NCBI GenBank assembly: GCA_002419445.1
Contig: DIGC01000111.1
Span: 1-17,191, forward strand
Source of the DNA: Caryophanales bacterium UBA5732
GTDB lineage: Bacteria > Bacillota_I > Bacilli_A > Izemoplasmatales > Hujiaoplasmataceae
Length of the DNA: 17,191 nt
Direction of reading: 5' to 3'
Part shown: in pieces, positions 1 to 6,587 of the stretch
How positions within the stretch are numbered: position 1 is the stretch's first letter
Layout: every line of letters starts with the position of its first letter
The notes under the pieces: model-generated
What the model was told of the DNA's origin: nothing
Seen by the model: the letters and a program-made list of their open reading frames with translations, nothing else
Databases searched by the model: none
Made by a program: the position numbers and the translations under genes

Positions 1-2
1 GG

Positions 3-242
3 GAATTCTATGAATTCGCAGTTGATACAATAGCCTACAACATAAGTAATGACACATCAAGAAATATGCAAAGATATCAATGGATAAACGAAAGTTTAAT
101 TTATCCTCAGCCTTACGGGCTAATGGATACTATGCTTGACTTAATTGTTGGTTCCATCGGGGCTATGGTCGTTAGTCTAATCGGTTGGCGCGTCTTAATT
201 TACAGACAATTTATCGAAAGAAAAGAGATGGTAAAAGAATGA
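3..242 (+). CDS. C-terminal part of a membrane protein, DUF2238/YjdF-like (partial)
   Basis: An open frame runs in from the left edge and ends at TGA 240-242, giving 79 residues of a truncated C-terminus. It begins EFYEFAVD, carries NMQ near residue 23, then GLMDTMLDLIVGSIGAMVVS, which is a hydrophobic segment, and ends in a basic tail. The combination of W/E-F-Y-E-F, N-M-Q and D-T-M-x-D-L-I with a glycine-containing membrane helix is what I recall from DUF2238/YjdF-type multi-spanning membrane proteins of Firmicutes; their function is not known to me. Its stop overlaps the ispE start as ATGA, so the two genes are probably co-transcribed and translationally coupled. The reading frame is secure; the family name is a recollection without alignment. 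Confidence 0.6.
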   Translation, partial: EFYEFAVDTIAYNISNDTSRNMQRYQWINESLIYPQPYGLMDTMLDLIVGSIGAMVVSLIGWRVLIYRQFIERKEMVKE

Positions 243-1087
243 TTGAAGAAAGAGCGTATGCTAAAGTAAACTTATTTTTAAATGTTTCGAGCAAAAGAAA
301 AGACGGATATCACTCTTTAGAAATGTTAAATACCAAAATTGATCTCTGCGATGTGCTGGAGTTTAAGAAAATCGATGTTCCGGAAACCGTCATTATCAAA
401 TCTAATGATCTGTTTTTGTCAAACCAAGAAAACATTGTCATTCAAGTAGCGAAATATATGATCAGAAACTATAATATACAATCAGGGTTAGAAATTAAAA
501 TCGACAAAAAAATACCTTTCGGGGCGGGATTGGCAGGCAATTCGGCTGATAGCGCTGCGGTAATTAAAGGAATAAGTAAACTGTTTAACCTAAACTTAAC
601 ACTGGAAAACATGATTGATATCGGTATGATGTTTGGTGCAGATATCCCATATTGTTTATTCGATAAAACCGCCTTCGTAAGCGGAATCGGCGAAGTGATT
701 GAAGAAGTTGCTCTAGACTTTAGCGATTACCAATTATTACTAATAAATCCATTAGAATTTATTGGCACAAAAGATGTATTTGATCTAGTTGATAAAAATG
801 GGGTTTTAACTAGAGATATTAGTGCTATTAAAGATTACGTTTATAACAACAATATTGAAAAACTAAAAAATAATATTTTCAACTCTTTAGAAGATATTGT
901 TGTTGAAAATTATTCATTTATGAAAAATTTTAAGGAAATTTTAGTCGATAAATTAGGAAGTTCTGGCCTAATTATGACTGGTTCTGGATCTAGCTATGTG
1001 AAAATTATTAAACGAAATGAAGATTTTTCTGGCTTTATTAACGACTTCAAAGATGAATTCCTGATAAAAATACATAATTTTTTATAA
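239..1087 (+). CDS. ispE: 4-diphosphocytidyl-2-C-methyl-D-erythritol kinase (IspE)
   Basis: IspE is the ATP-dependent GHMP kinase that phosphorylates the 2-hydroxyl of CDP-methylerythritol in the MEP route to isoprenoid precursors; it is cytosolic. The 282-residue protein has the expected family length. Seen in it: the N-terminal AYAKVNLFLNV substrate-binding motif with its lysine, DGYHSLEML, the phosphate loop FGAGLAGNSADSAA near residues 98-111, and a C-terminal TGSGSS glycine motif. The phosphate loop reads G-N-S where the usual form is G-G-S. I chose ATG 239 because the family begins at E-x-A-Y-A-K and because ATG 239 overlaps the previous stop. An in-frame TTG at 185 would add 18 residues that lie inside the upstream gene and are atypical of IspE. 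No terminator was seen after the gene. Confidence 0.93.
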   Translation: MIEERAYAKVNLFLNVSSKRKDGYHSLEMLNTKIDLCDVLEFKKIDVPETVIIKSNDLFLSNQENIVIQVAKYMIRNYNIQSGLEIKIDKKIPFGAGLAGNSADSAAVIKGISKLFNLNLTLENMIDIGMMFGADIPYCLFDKTAFVSGIGEVIEEVALDFSDYQLLLINPLEFIGTKDVFDLVDKNGVLTRDISAIKDYVYNNNIEKLKNNIFNSLEDIVVENYSFMKNFKEILVDKLGSSGLIMTGSGSSYVKIIKRNEDFSGFINDFKDEFLIKIHNFL

Positions 1088-1103
1088 TTTTATGTCCACC
1101 CTA

Positions 1104-1133
1104 TTGAATTATTAAAAATAAACATGATATAAT
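1104..1133 (+). promoter_or_regulatory. promoter of spoVG
   Basis: TTGAAT (1104-1109), an 18-bp spacer and TATAAT (1128-1133) preceded by TG at 1125-1126 form an extended -10 promoter. Start of transcription is expected near 1140, directly at the AGAGGTGG ribosome binding site (1141-1148), so the 5' leader would be only about 13 nt. Confidence 0.7.
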
Positions 1134-1152
1134 TTGCCAAAGAGGTGGTAGT

Positions 1153-1443
1153 GTGAAGATAACAGAGGTACGTGCGAAAAGAATCAACGGAGACAATCGA
1201 TTAGTGGGGGTAGCTGCCATTACTATTGATAACTGCTTTGTGGTTCATGAACTAAGAATCATTGAGGGGAAGAATGGTTTGTTCGTTGCTATGCCAAGCC
1301 GCAAAATGCCAAGTGGCGACTATAAAGATGTTGCCCACCCAATCAACAGTGAGACTAGGTCAATGATTGAAAAAGCGGTTTTAGAAACTTTTCAGGGATT
1401 ACCAGAGATTAATATCGAAGAAGACAAAAACACCGACGAATAG
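1153..1443 (+). CDS. spoVG: SpoVG family RNA-binding regulator
   Basis: SpoVG is a small nucleic-acid-binding regulatory protein. Its name comes from Bacillus stage V sporulation, but it is widespread in non-sporulating Firmicutes and spirochaetes, where it acts as a global post-transcriptional or transcriptional regulator. The 96-residue protein has the family core in order: TEVRAKRI near the N-terminus, VGVAAITIDNCFVVHELRII, then the diagnostic F-V-A-M-P-S-R-K and DVAHPIN segments, with an acidic tail. GTG 1153 is the start: it is preceded by AGAGGTGG at the right distance and gives the canonical MKITEVR beginning. It has its own promoter, and a hairpin terminator overlaps its stop codon, so it is monocistronic. 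Nothing else here indicates sporulation, so a non-sporulation role is likely. Confidence 0.95.
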   Translation: MKITEVRAKRINGDNRLVGVAAITIDNCFVVHELRIIEGKNGLFVAMPSRKMPSGDYKDVAHPINSETRSMIEKAVLETFQGLPEINIEEDKNTDE

Positions 1444-1457
1444 TCAGTGTTTTTTTT
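1426..1457 (+). terminator. Rho-independent terminator of spoVG
   Basis: The arms AAAAACACCGAC (1426-1437) and GTCAGTGTTTTT (1443-1454) pair with a single C/A mismatch around a GAATA loop and run into a T tract. The hairpin includes the last codons and the stop of spoVG. Confidence 0.8.
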
Positions 1458-1499
1458 GTTTATAAAAAAATCATTCTTTTATGTTTAACTTTTATGTTG

Positions 1500-1505
1500 T
1501 ATAAT
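1500..1505 (+). promoter_or_regulatory. promoter -10 element of prs
   Basis: A perfect TATAAT lies at 1500-1505. Seventeen bases upstream there is only a weak TTTTAT (1477-1482) as -35. It follows the spoVG terminator and precedes the AGGAAAGG stretch (1528-1534) by about 25 nt, so prs probably starts its own transcript near 1512. Confidence 0.6.
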
Positions 1506-1541
1506 AGAATTGAATAAAGAAGTAATAGGAAAGGAAAGCAA

Positions 1542-1589
1542 TTGATTTGGATTGCGATGGTTTGTTATGGCTGTTTTTCATGGTTCTAA
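1542..1589 (+). other. possible 15-codon leader ORF overlapping the prs start
   Basis: TTG 1542 lies seven bases after the GG of AAGGAA (1531-1536), the best-placed ribosome binding site here. It opens a frame of 15 codons (MIWIAMVCYGCFSWF) ending at TAA 1587-1589, past the prs ATG at 1567 and in a different frame. The prs start itself is 32 bases from that site. Either ribosomes read this peptide and reinitiate at prs, or prs starts at TTG 1552 with a long spacing. No homology supports the peptide, so it is tentative. Confidence 0.25.
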
Positions 1590-2526
1590 AGTAAAATTAT
1601 TTGCATTAAGTTCTAACTCACAACTAGCTCAAGATATTGCTGATTTTATCGGCATACCTTTAAGTAAATGTGAGGTTACTCACTTTGCTGATGGTGAAAT
1701 TAATATTAATATTCCTGAAACAGTTAGAGGACATAAGGTTTTTGTTATTCAATCAACCTGCAATCCTGTAAACGAACATATTATGGAATTGTTAATCATG
1801 ATTGATGCTTTAAAACGAGCTTCAGCTAGAGAAGTAAATGTGGTAATTCCTTACTATGGTTATTCTCGACAAGATCGAAAAGCTAAAGCGAGACAACCTA
1901 TTTCCGCTAAATTGGTTGCTAATTTACTAGAAGTTGCAGGAGCGACAAGAGTAATTAGTATGGATCTTCATGCTCCGCAAATTCAAGGTTTCTTTGATAT
2001 ACCGATTGATAATTTCCGCGGTATGCCAATTATTTCTAATTACATTTTAAGTAAAAATCTAGAAAACGTCTGCGTAGTTTCTCCAGATCATGGTGGTGTT
2101 GCTCGAGCTAGAGATTTAGCTAATACCTTGCAATCACCGATCGCAATAATCGATAAAATGCGTCCAGAACCAAATGTCGCCGAAGTAATGAACATTATCG
2201 GTCAAGTTAAAGGTAAAACCTGTGTCATCGTTGATGACATGATTGATACAGCCGGTTCGATTTTTGCTGCAGCCAATGCTTTAGCCGAAGCTGGCGCTAA
2301 AGATATATACGCTTGCTGTACTCACCCTGTATTTTCTAAAAATGCGACCGATTTATTGATGGAAGCACCAATAAAAGAAGTTATTTGTACCAATACAATT
2401 GAATTACCAATAGAAAAGTTATTTCCTAAATTAACTCAGTTGTCAACAGCTGAACTTTTAGGACAAGGTATCATAAATATTATCGATGATCAAGGTGTTT
2501 CGACATTATTTACTTGTGAAAGATAA
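1567..2526 (+). CDS. prs: ribose-phosphate pyrophosphokinase (PRPP synthase)
   Basis: Prs transfers pyrophosphate from ATP to ribose 5-phosphate, making PRPP for purine, pyrimidine, NAD and histidine/tryptophan synthesis; it is a cytosolic class I hexameric enzyme. The protein is 319 residues from ATG 1567, typical for the family. Seen: LFALSSNSQLAQDIA, FADGEI, the STCNPVNEHIMELL segment, the flexible ATP loop YYGYSRQDRK followed by ARQPISAKLVANLL, the DLHAPQIQGFF metal/ATP segment, VSPDHGG, and the PRPP-binding loop VIVDDMIDTAGS. All catalytic motifs are intact. The start is uncertain: an in-frame TTG at 1552 would add five residues. The only good ribosome binding site is better spaced for an overlapping short ORF. 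prs follows spoVG as in Bacillus-type chromosomes, but glmU is absent between them. Confidence 0.96.
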   Translation: MAVFHGSKVKLFALSSNSQLAQDIADFIGIPLSKCEVTHFADGEININIPETVRGHKVFVIQSTCNPVNEHIMELLIMIDALKRASAREVNVVIPYYGYSRQDRKAKARQPISAKLVANLLEVAGATRVISMDLHAPQIQGFFDIPIDNFRGMPIISNYILSKNLENVCVVSPDHGGVARARDLANTLQSPIAIIDKMRPEPNVAEVMNIIGQVKGKTCVIVDDMIDTAGSIFAAANALAEAGAKDIYACCTHPVFSKNATDLLMEAPIKEVICTNTIELPIEKLFPKLTQLSTAELLGQGIINIIDDQGVSTLFTCER

Positions 2527-2534
2527 AGGCTAAC

Positions 2535-2562
2535 TTTACAAAGAAAACAAATGTGTTATAAT
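2535..2562 (+). promoter_or_regulatory. promoter of the Asn T-box operon
   Basis: TTTACA (2535-2540), a 16-bp spacer and TATAAT (2557-2562) with TG at 2554-2555 form a strong extended -10 promoter just after prs. Transcription should start near 2569 and run through the T-box leader. Confidence 0.8.
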
Positions 2563-2570
2563 AGAATAAA

Positions 2571-2793
2571 TTGATGATTGGAAGAGTAGAATAAACATTT
2601 ATTTTAGCGAATGAGGGACGGTGAAAGCCTCAGAATAAATCTTATTTCGAAAAACGCCCATGAAAGACAGAAGAACGAAGTAGAACTGTACGTAAGTCCT
2701 GCGTTAAAGACATTCGAGCGCTAGTTATTTAACTAGAACTAAGGTGGTACCACGGAATTAATTCGTCCTTTTTTGATAAAAAGGACGTTTTTT
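2571..2793 (+). promoter_or_regulatory. T-box leader, asparagine specifier (AAC)
   Basis: T-box leaders bind uncharged tRNA and antiterminate transcription of genes for the matching amino acid. The distal Stem I hairpin is TGAGG (2612-2616), loop GACGGTGAAAG, CCTCA (2628-2632). The descending strand carries CGAAA (2648-2652) followed by AAC (2653-2655), the position of the specifier in the well-studied Bacillus glyQS leader (CGAAA then GGC). AAC is an asparagine codon, agreeing with asnS downstream. The conserved T-box sequence AACTAAGGTGGTACCACGG lies at 2737-2755, and its TGGT (2745-2748) is the tRNA acceptor-pairing bulge. The leader ends in a factor-independent terminator at 2764-2793. 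The specifier was placed by comparison from memory, not by folding. Confidence 0.92.
2764..2793 (+). terminator. regulated terminator of the T-box leader
   Basis: CGTCCTTTTT (2764-2773) and AAAAAGGACG (2778-2787) form a perfect 10-bp stem with loop TGAT, followed by six T. It sits directly after the T-box sequence, so it is the terminator that competes with the antiterminator when tRNA-Asn is charged. Confidence 0.9.
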
Positions 2794-2817
2794 ATTTATA
2801 AAAGCGAGGTGGAAAAA

Positions 2818-3522
2818 GTGTTATTAGATGAATTAAAATCACTATATACTTATCAAGAACCGTTAAATACGACAAGATTTCACAAAAAAAGTTATGTTTT
2901 GGGTGAAGAAGATTATTTTGTCGGTATCAATTTACCGGAATTAAGATTGCTTGTAAAAAAATATCATAGTGAAATAACTAATGAGGAAATCTTAGATTTA
3001 TTGACTCATAAAATTCATGAACATCGCCTCTTTGCGTTATTAATTTTGAGTTATCAAATGAAAAGCGCGAATCTTGAAAAGCAAAAAGAAATAGTTAATA
3101 TCTATCTAAGTCATTTGGATTATGTTAATAACTGGGATTTAGTTGATTGTTCAGCTTCAAATATATTAGGAAGATATTTATATAACGTTCAAGATTATTC
3201 TTTACTTTATGAACTTTCGCTCGCTACTAATTTATGGTATAAAAGAGTTAGTATTGTTGCTACATGGTACTTAATCGATAAGAAAGAATTATCTATTACT
3301 TTAGACATTGTCGATAACTTAATCCTAGATTCTCACGATTTAATACATAAGGCTTGTGGTTGGATGTTAAGAGAACTTGGCAAAAGGGACTTAGAAACAC
3401 TCACGGAATATCTCGAAATTAATTACAATATTATGCCAAGAACAATGTTAAGATATGCAATTGAGAAATATCCAGAAGATATTAGAAAAAGAATTTTAAA
3501 AGGAGATTTTTTATGGCGATAG
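2818..3522 (+). CDS. AlkD-like DNA alkylation repair glycosylase
   Basis: This 234-residue protein fits the DNA alkylation repair family of HEAT-like helical repeats, DNA glycosylases that excise N3- and N7-alkylated purines. The family's key residues are visible with matching spacing: W106-x3-D110 in NNWDLVD and W182 in GWMLRELGKRD, corresponding to W109, D113 and W187 of Bacillus cereus AlkD. Helices with alternating hydrophobic and charged residues fill the rest. GTG 2818 is the start because GAGGTGG (2806-2812) lies just before it; the longer open frame begins inside the T-box terminator and cannot be right. The gene is first after the asparagine T-box and its last ten bases overlap asnS, whose ribosome binding site is inside it. 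The activity is inferred; some relatives bind damaged DNA without cutting it. Confidence 0.88.
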   Translation: MLLDELKSLYTYQEPLNTTRFHKKSYVLGEEDYFVGINLPELRLLVKKYHSEITNEEILDLLTHKIHEHRLFALLILSYQMKSANLEKQKEIVNIYLSHLDYVNNWDLVDCSASNILGRYLYNVQDYSLLYELSLATNLWYKRVSIVATWYLIDKKELSITLDIVDNLILDSHDLIHKACGWMLRELGKRDLETLTEYLEINYNIMPRTMLRYAIEKYPEDIRKRILKGDFLWR

Positions 3523-4883
3523 AAATTAAAAAATTATATCTAGATTACGTCGGATATAAAGATAAAGAAGTGGAAATTAACGGTTGGGTTAGAAACAATC
3601 GCTCTCAGAAAGAATTTGGTTTCATTGATTTAAATGATGGAACTGTTTTTGAAACGGTACAAGTTGTTTATGAAGCAGCGGTTTTAGAAAACTTTAAAGA
3701 AGTTTCTAAATTTAGAGTTGGTTCTTCGATAAACGTGAAAGGTAAACTGGTTTTAACCCCAGAGTTAAAACAACCTTTTGAAATAAAAGCCAACAAAATC
3801 ATCTTAGAAGGTGACAGTTTGGATGATTACCCTATACAACCAAAAAGACATAGTAGAGAGTTTTTGCGAGAAAACGCCCACTTAAGAATGAGAACCAACC
3901 TTTTCAATGCAGTTTTTCGCGTTAGATCAGTCGTTTCATTCGCTATTCATAAATTCTTTCAAGAACAAGGATTTGTTTATTTACACGCTCCGATTATTAC
4001 GGCAAGCGACGCTGAAGGTGCCGGCGAAATGTTTCAAGTTACTACTTTAGGAAATAAGAAACCAGAAGACAATTACAGTAATGATTTCTTTGGAAAAAAA
4101 GCTAATCTATCTGTATCGGGGCAGTTACAAGCTGAAGCATACGCATTGGCTTATAAGAATGTGTACACTTTTGGACCAACCTTTAGAGCGGAAAATTCTA
4201 ATACAACGAGACACGCTTCTGAATTTTGGATGATTGAGCCAGAGATAGCCTTTGCGGATTTAAAAGACGACATGGTTTTAGCTGAAGCAATGGTTAAATA
4301 CATCATAAAAGACGTATTTGCCTCATGCGAAAGCGAACTTAATTTCTTTGATCAATTTGTTGAAAAAGGATTAGTTGCTAAACTTAAAAAAGTTATAGAC
4401 TCTAAATTCTCCGTAGTAACTCATAAAGATGCAATTGACATTTTGTTTGCGAATAGTAAAGATTTTGAAGTAAAACCTCTCCAGGGACAAGATTTAGCTA
4501 CAGAACATGAAAAATTCTTAACTAAATTTTTTGATGGTCCGGTCTTTGTTATTGATTGGCCAAAAGATATTAAAGCCTTTTATATGCGCTTAAATGATGA
4601 CGGTGAAACTGTTGCGGCGATGGACCTTTTAGTTCCTGGTTCAGGTGAATTAATCGGTGGATCGCAAAGAGAAGAACGATTAGAATACCTTGAAAAAAGA
4701 ATCAGTGAGTTGGGTATTGATGATAAAGATTTATGGTGGTATAAAGACTTACGCAAATACGGCGGCTGTAAACATGCTGGATTTGGTATGGGATTAGAAA
4801 GAATGATAATGTATGTAACTGGTATTGATAATATTAGAGATGTATTGCCTTTCCCTCGAACACCGAAAAAATGTGATTTCTAA
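3513..4883 (+). CDS. asnS: asparaginyl-tRNA synthetase
   Basis: AsnS is a class IIb synthetase that activates asparagine with ATP and charges tRNA-Asn in the cytosol. The 456-residue protein has the N-terminal OB-fold anticodon domain (INGWVRNNRSQKEFGFIDLNDG), then the catalytic core: SGQLQAEAYA, motif 2 FRAENS...RHASEFWMIEPE with R225, GGSQREER, and motif 3 GFGMGLERM with R430, ending RDVLPFPRTP as AsnS proteins do. GGSQREER and the closing PFPRTP favour AsnS over AspS, and the Asn T-box upstream agrees. ATG 3513 is preceded by AAAGGAG and overlaps the previous gene by ten bases, giving coupling. Having AsnS means Asn-tRNA is made directly rather than only by transamidation. Confidence 0.96.
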   Translation: MAIEIKKLYLDYVGYKDKEVEINGWVRNNRSQKEFGFIDLNDGTVFETVQVVYEAAVLENFKEVSKFRVGSSINVKGKLVLTPELKQPFEIKANKIILEGDSLDDYPIQPKRHSREFLRENAHLRMRTNLFNAVFRVRSVVSFAIHKFFQEQGFVYLHAPIITASDAEGAGEMFQVTTLGNKKPEDNYSNDFFGKKANLSVSGQLQAEAYALAYKNVYTFGPTFRAENSNTTRHASEFWMIEPEIAFADLKDDMVLAEAMVKYIIKDVFASCESELNFFDQFVEKGLVAKLKKVIDSKFSVVTHKDAIDILFANSKDFEVKPLQGQDLATEHEKFLTKFFDGPVFVIDWPKDIKAFYMRLNDDGETVAAMDLLVPGSGELIGGSQREERLEYLEKRISELGIDDKDLWWYKDLRKYGGCKHAGFGMGLERMIMYVTGIDNIRDVLPFPRTPKKCDF

Positions 4884-4890
4884 ACAAAAT

Positions 4891-4920
4891 AAAAAGCTCA
4901 AATTTGATTTTGAGCTTTTT
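4891..4920. terminator. bidirectional terminator between asnS and the SPFH operon
   Basis: AAAAAGCTCAAA (4891-4902) and TTTGAGCTTTTT (4909-4920) form a perfect 12-bp stem with a 6-nt loop. A T tract follows on the plus strand and, because of the flanking A run, on the minus strand too, so it can end both converging transcripts. Confidence 0.88.
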
Positions 4921-4938
4921 TCTTTAAAATAAAATGCA

Positions 4939-5901
4939 CTATTTAGTAGTTTTTGGTTCCTTTAAAGCTTCCATTAATCCGCTCGCTAAACCTACTACGC
5001 CTGATAATTCTGAAGGAATAATAATTTTAGTCGCTTGACCTTTAGCGACGTTTTCCATCGCCTTATAAGCTTCTAGAGTCAATACAGCGTGATCAGCGCC
5101 AGCATCTTTAATCAATCTTAAACCTTCAGCTGTTGCTTGTTGGACTTTAAGAATCGCTTCTGCGCGACCTTCAGCTTCACGAATAGCAGCTTCTTTTTTA
5201 CCTTCGGCTTCTAAGATATTAGCGGCTTTTTCACCTTCAGCGGTAAGAATAGCAGCTTGTTTTTTACCTTCAGCGATAAGAATTGATTCACGGCGTTCAC
5301 GTTCTGCACGCATTTGTTTTTCCATCGCTTCGCGAATTTCTTTAGGTGGAATGATGTTTTTGACTTCAACACGGTTAATTTTAATACCCCATGGGTCAGT
5401 CGCTTCATCTAAAATAACTCTCATTCTTTCATTAATTAAATCACGAGAAGTTAATGTTTGGTCTAATTCTAATTCACCGATGATATTACGCAAAGTAGTA
5501 GCGGTTAATTGTTCAATTAACATCGCTGGATTTTCCGCACCATAAACGAATTGTTTTGCATCGGTAATTTGTAAGAAAACAACAGTATCGATTTGCATCG
5601 TAACGTTATCTTTTGTGATAACTGCTTGAGGCGGGAAGTCTAGAACTTGTTCTTTTAGGTTGATAACGTCGCTAACCATACCTCTAGCGTCATATGTTCT
5701 CCTAATTCGATCGATGAACGGTACTTGGAAATGTAAACCAGCTGTCCAAGTTGTGTAATAATTACCCCAGCGTTCAATTACATACTCAGCTGCTTGTGGA
5801 ACAATTTTTATTCTAGTTCCTAGATAAACTAAAATGATTACCAACAAAGCCACTAAAACGATAATAGCGGTTGTTGATATTAAAAACATTGGCATAAACA
5901 T
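4939..5901 (-). CDS. SPFH/band 7 (stomatin, QmcA-type) membrane protein
   Basis: A 320-residue protein with one N-terminal membrane segment (about residues 6-28) followed by an SPFH domain: VPQAAEYVIERWGNYYTTWTAGLHFQVPFIDRI, then DFPPQAVITKDNVTMQIDTVVFLQI, and RDLINERMRVILDEATDPWGI. This is the QmcA/stomatin subgroup, which oligomerises into membrane microdomain rings and partners with NfeD proteins. After the SPFH domain, AEG-initiated 11-residue units start at residues 210, 221, 232 and 243 and predict a hendecad coiled coil. The tail (LSGVVGLASGLMEALKEP) is the usual oligomerisation end. AGGAGG lies nine bases before ATG 5901. It is last in the operon with NfeD and RDD genes. The biochemical role here is not deducible beyond membrane scaffolding. 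Confidence 0.92.
   Translation of the reverse strand: MFMPMFLISTTAIIVLVALLVIILVYLGTRIKIVPQAAEYVIERWGNYYTTWTAGLHFQVPFIDRIRRTYDARGMVSDVINLKEQVLDFPPQAVITKDNVTMQIDTVVFLQITDAKQFVYGAENPAMLIEQLTATTLRNIIGELELDQTLTSRDLINERMRVILDEATDPWGIKINRVEVKNIIPPKEIREAMEKQMRAERERRESILIAEGKKQAAILTAEGEKAANILEAEGKKEAAIREAEGRAEAILKVQQATAEGLRLIKDAGADHAVLTLEAYKAMENVAKGQATKIIIPSELSGVVGLASGLMEALKEPKTTK
5167..5298 (-). repeat. four 33-bp imperfect tandem repeats in the SPFH gene
   Basis: The nonamer ACCTTC(A/G)GC recurs at 5167, 5200, 5233 and 5266, exactly 33 bp apart. Each unit encodes an 11-residue block beginning A-E-G, so the periodicity is of coding origin and makes the coiled coil. Confidence 0.8.
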
Positions 5902-5918
5902 AATAAAAATCCTCCTAA

Positions 5919-6587
5919 TTAATATTTATATTCCGTTCTTTCAACGGTAATTTTTGAAATCATATCTCTAACGGTTAATTTATTTCTAGTTGCAGCGATT
6001 AATGCAATATCAATAAATATCATCAACATAAGCAGCATCGCCGCAAAAAGCACATTAATTGGTACTAAAACAATAACTAGCAAATATTTAAAGGCGATAT
6101 CGTGGAGGAAGACAGTCATGTAATTAATTGGTCCAACCAATTTAATTTTCATGATTCTTCTACCGAGAGTCATACCTTTCGCAAGAATACTATAAAAAGT
6201 CATAATTAATAAAAAGATAAACATATAGTAATAAACAACATCTGCGAAATAAATACCTAAAGGTTCCATGTAAGGAGAAGTATCGATAATATTTTGTTCA
6301 TTCAAGATATCAGATTGCTCCAAATAATTATCTAGAGCGGCTGACAACAATTCTTCATCTTCGCCAGCCAATTCCTTAGCCACTTCGTAATCTCTCTGAA
6401 TTTCCGCCATATTATCGTTATAAACGACCATTATTTCTTGATAAGCAGTATTTATTTCATCATAATTTTCTATTTGATCTTGTAACATTGTTCTGCCAAA
6501 TAGGATAAAACTTAAGTAGATAACTGTAAAAACAATCATTATGTCGATTAAAGACGATGTCAGTCTTCGGAAAAATCCAGCCCTCAT
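5919..6587 (-). CDS. RDD family membrane protein with a large inter-helix insertion
   Basis: RDD proteins are small multi-spanning membrane proteins of uncertain function; some have been linked to ion transport. Seen in the 222-residue protein: AGFFRRLTSSLIDIMIV at the N-terminus with the family's R and D, GMTLGRRIMKIKLV near residue 140, and three or four membrane segments (about 13-30, 113-137, 165-200). Between the first two lies an acidic, helix-prone stretch of about 80 residues (31-112) where many RDD proteins have a short loop. The ATG overlaps the NfeD stop by one base (TAATG) with no strong ribosome binding site, so translation is probably coupled. It lies between nfeD-like and SPFH genes, suggesting a role in that membrane complex. 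Confidence 0.8.
   Translation of the reverse strand: MRAGFFRRLTSSLIDIMIVFTVIYLSFILFGRTMLQDQIENYDEINTAYQEIMVVYNDNMAEIQRDYEVAKELAGEDEELLSAALDNYLEQSDILNEQNIIDTSPYMEPLGIYFADVVYYYMFIFLLIMTFYSILAKGMTLGRRIMKIKLVGPINYMTVFLHDIAFKYLLVIVLVPINVLFAAMLLMLMIFIDIALIAATRNKLTVRDMISKITVERTEYKY

Noticed and set aside
5167..5298. Repeats as a CRISPR or mobile element
   Set aside because: The 33-bp periodicity is in frame, gap-free and codes for coiled-coil units; there are no spacers.
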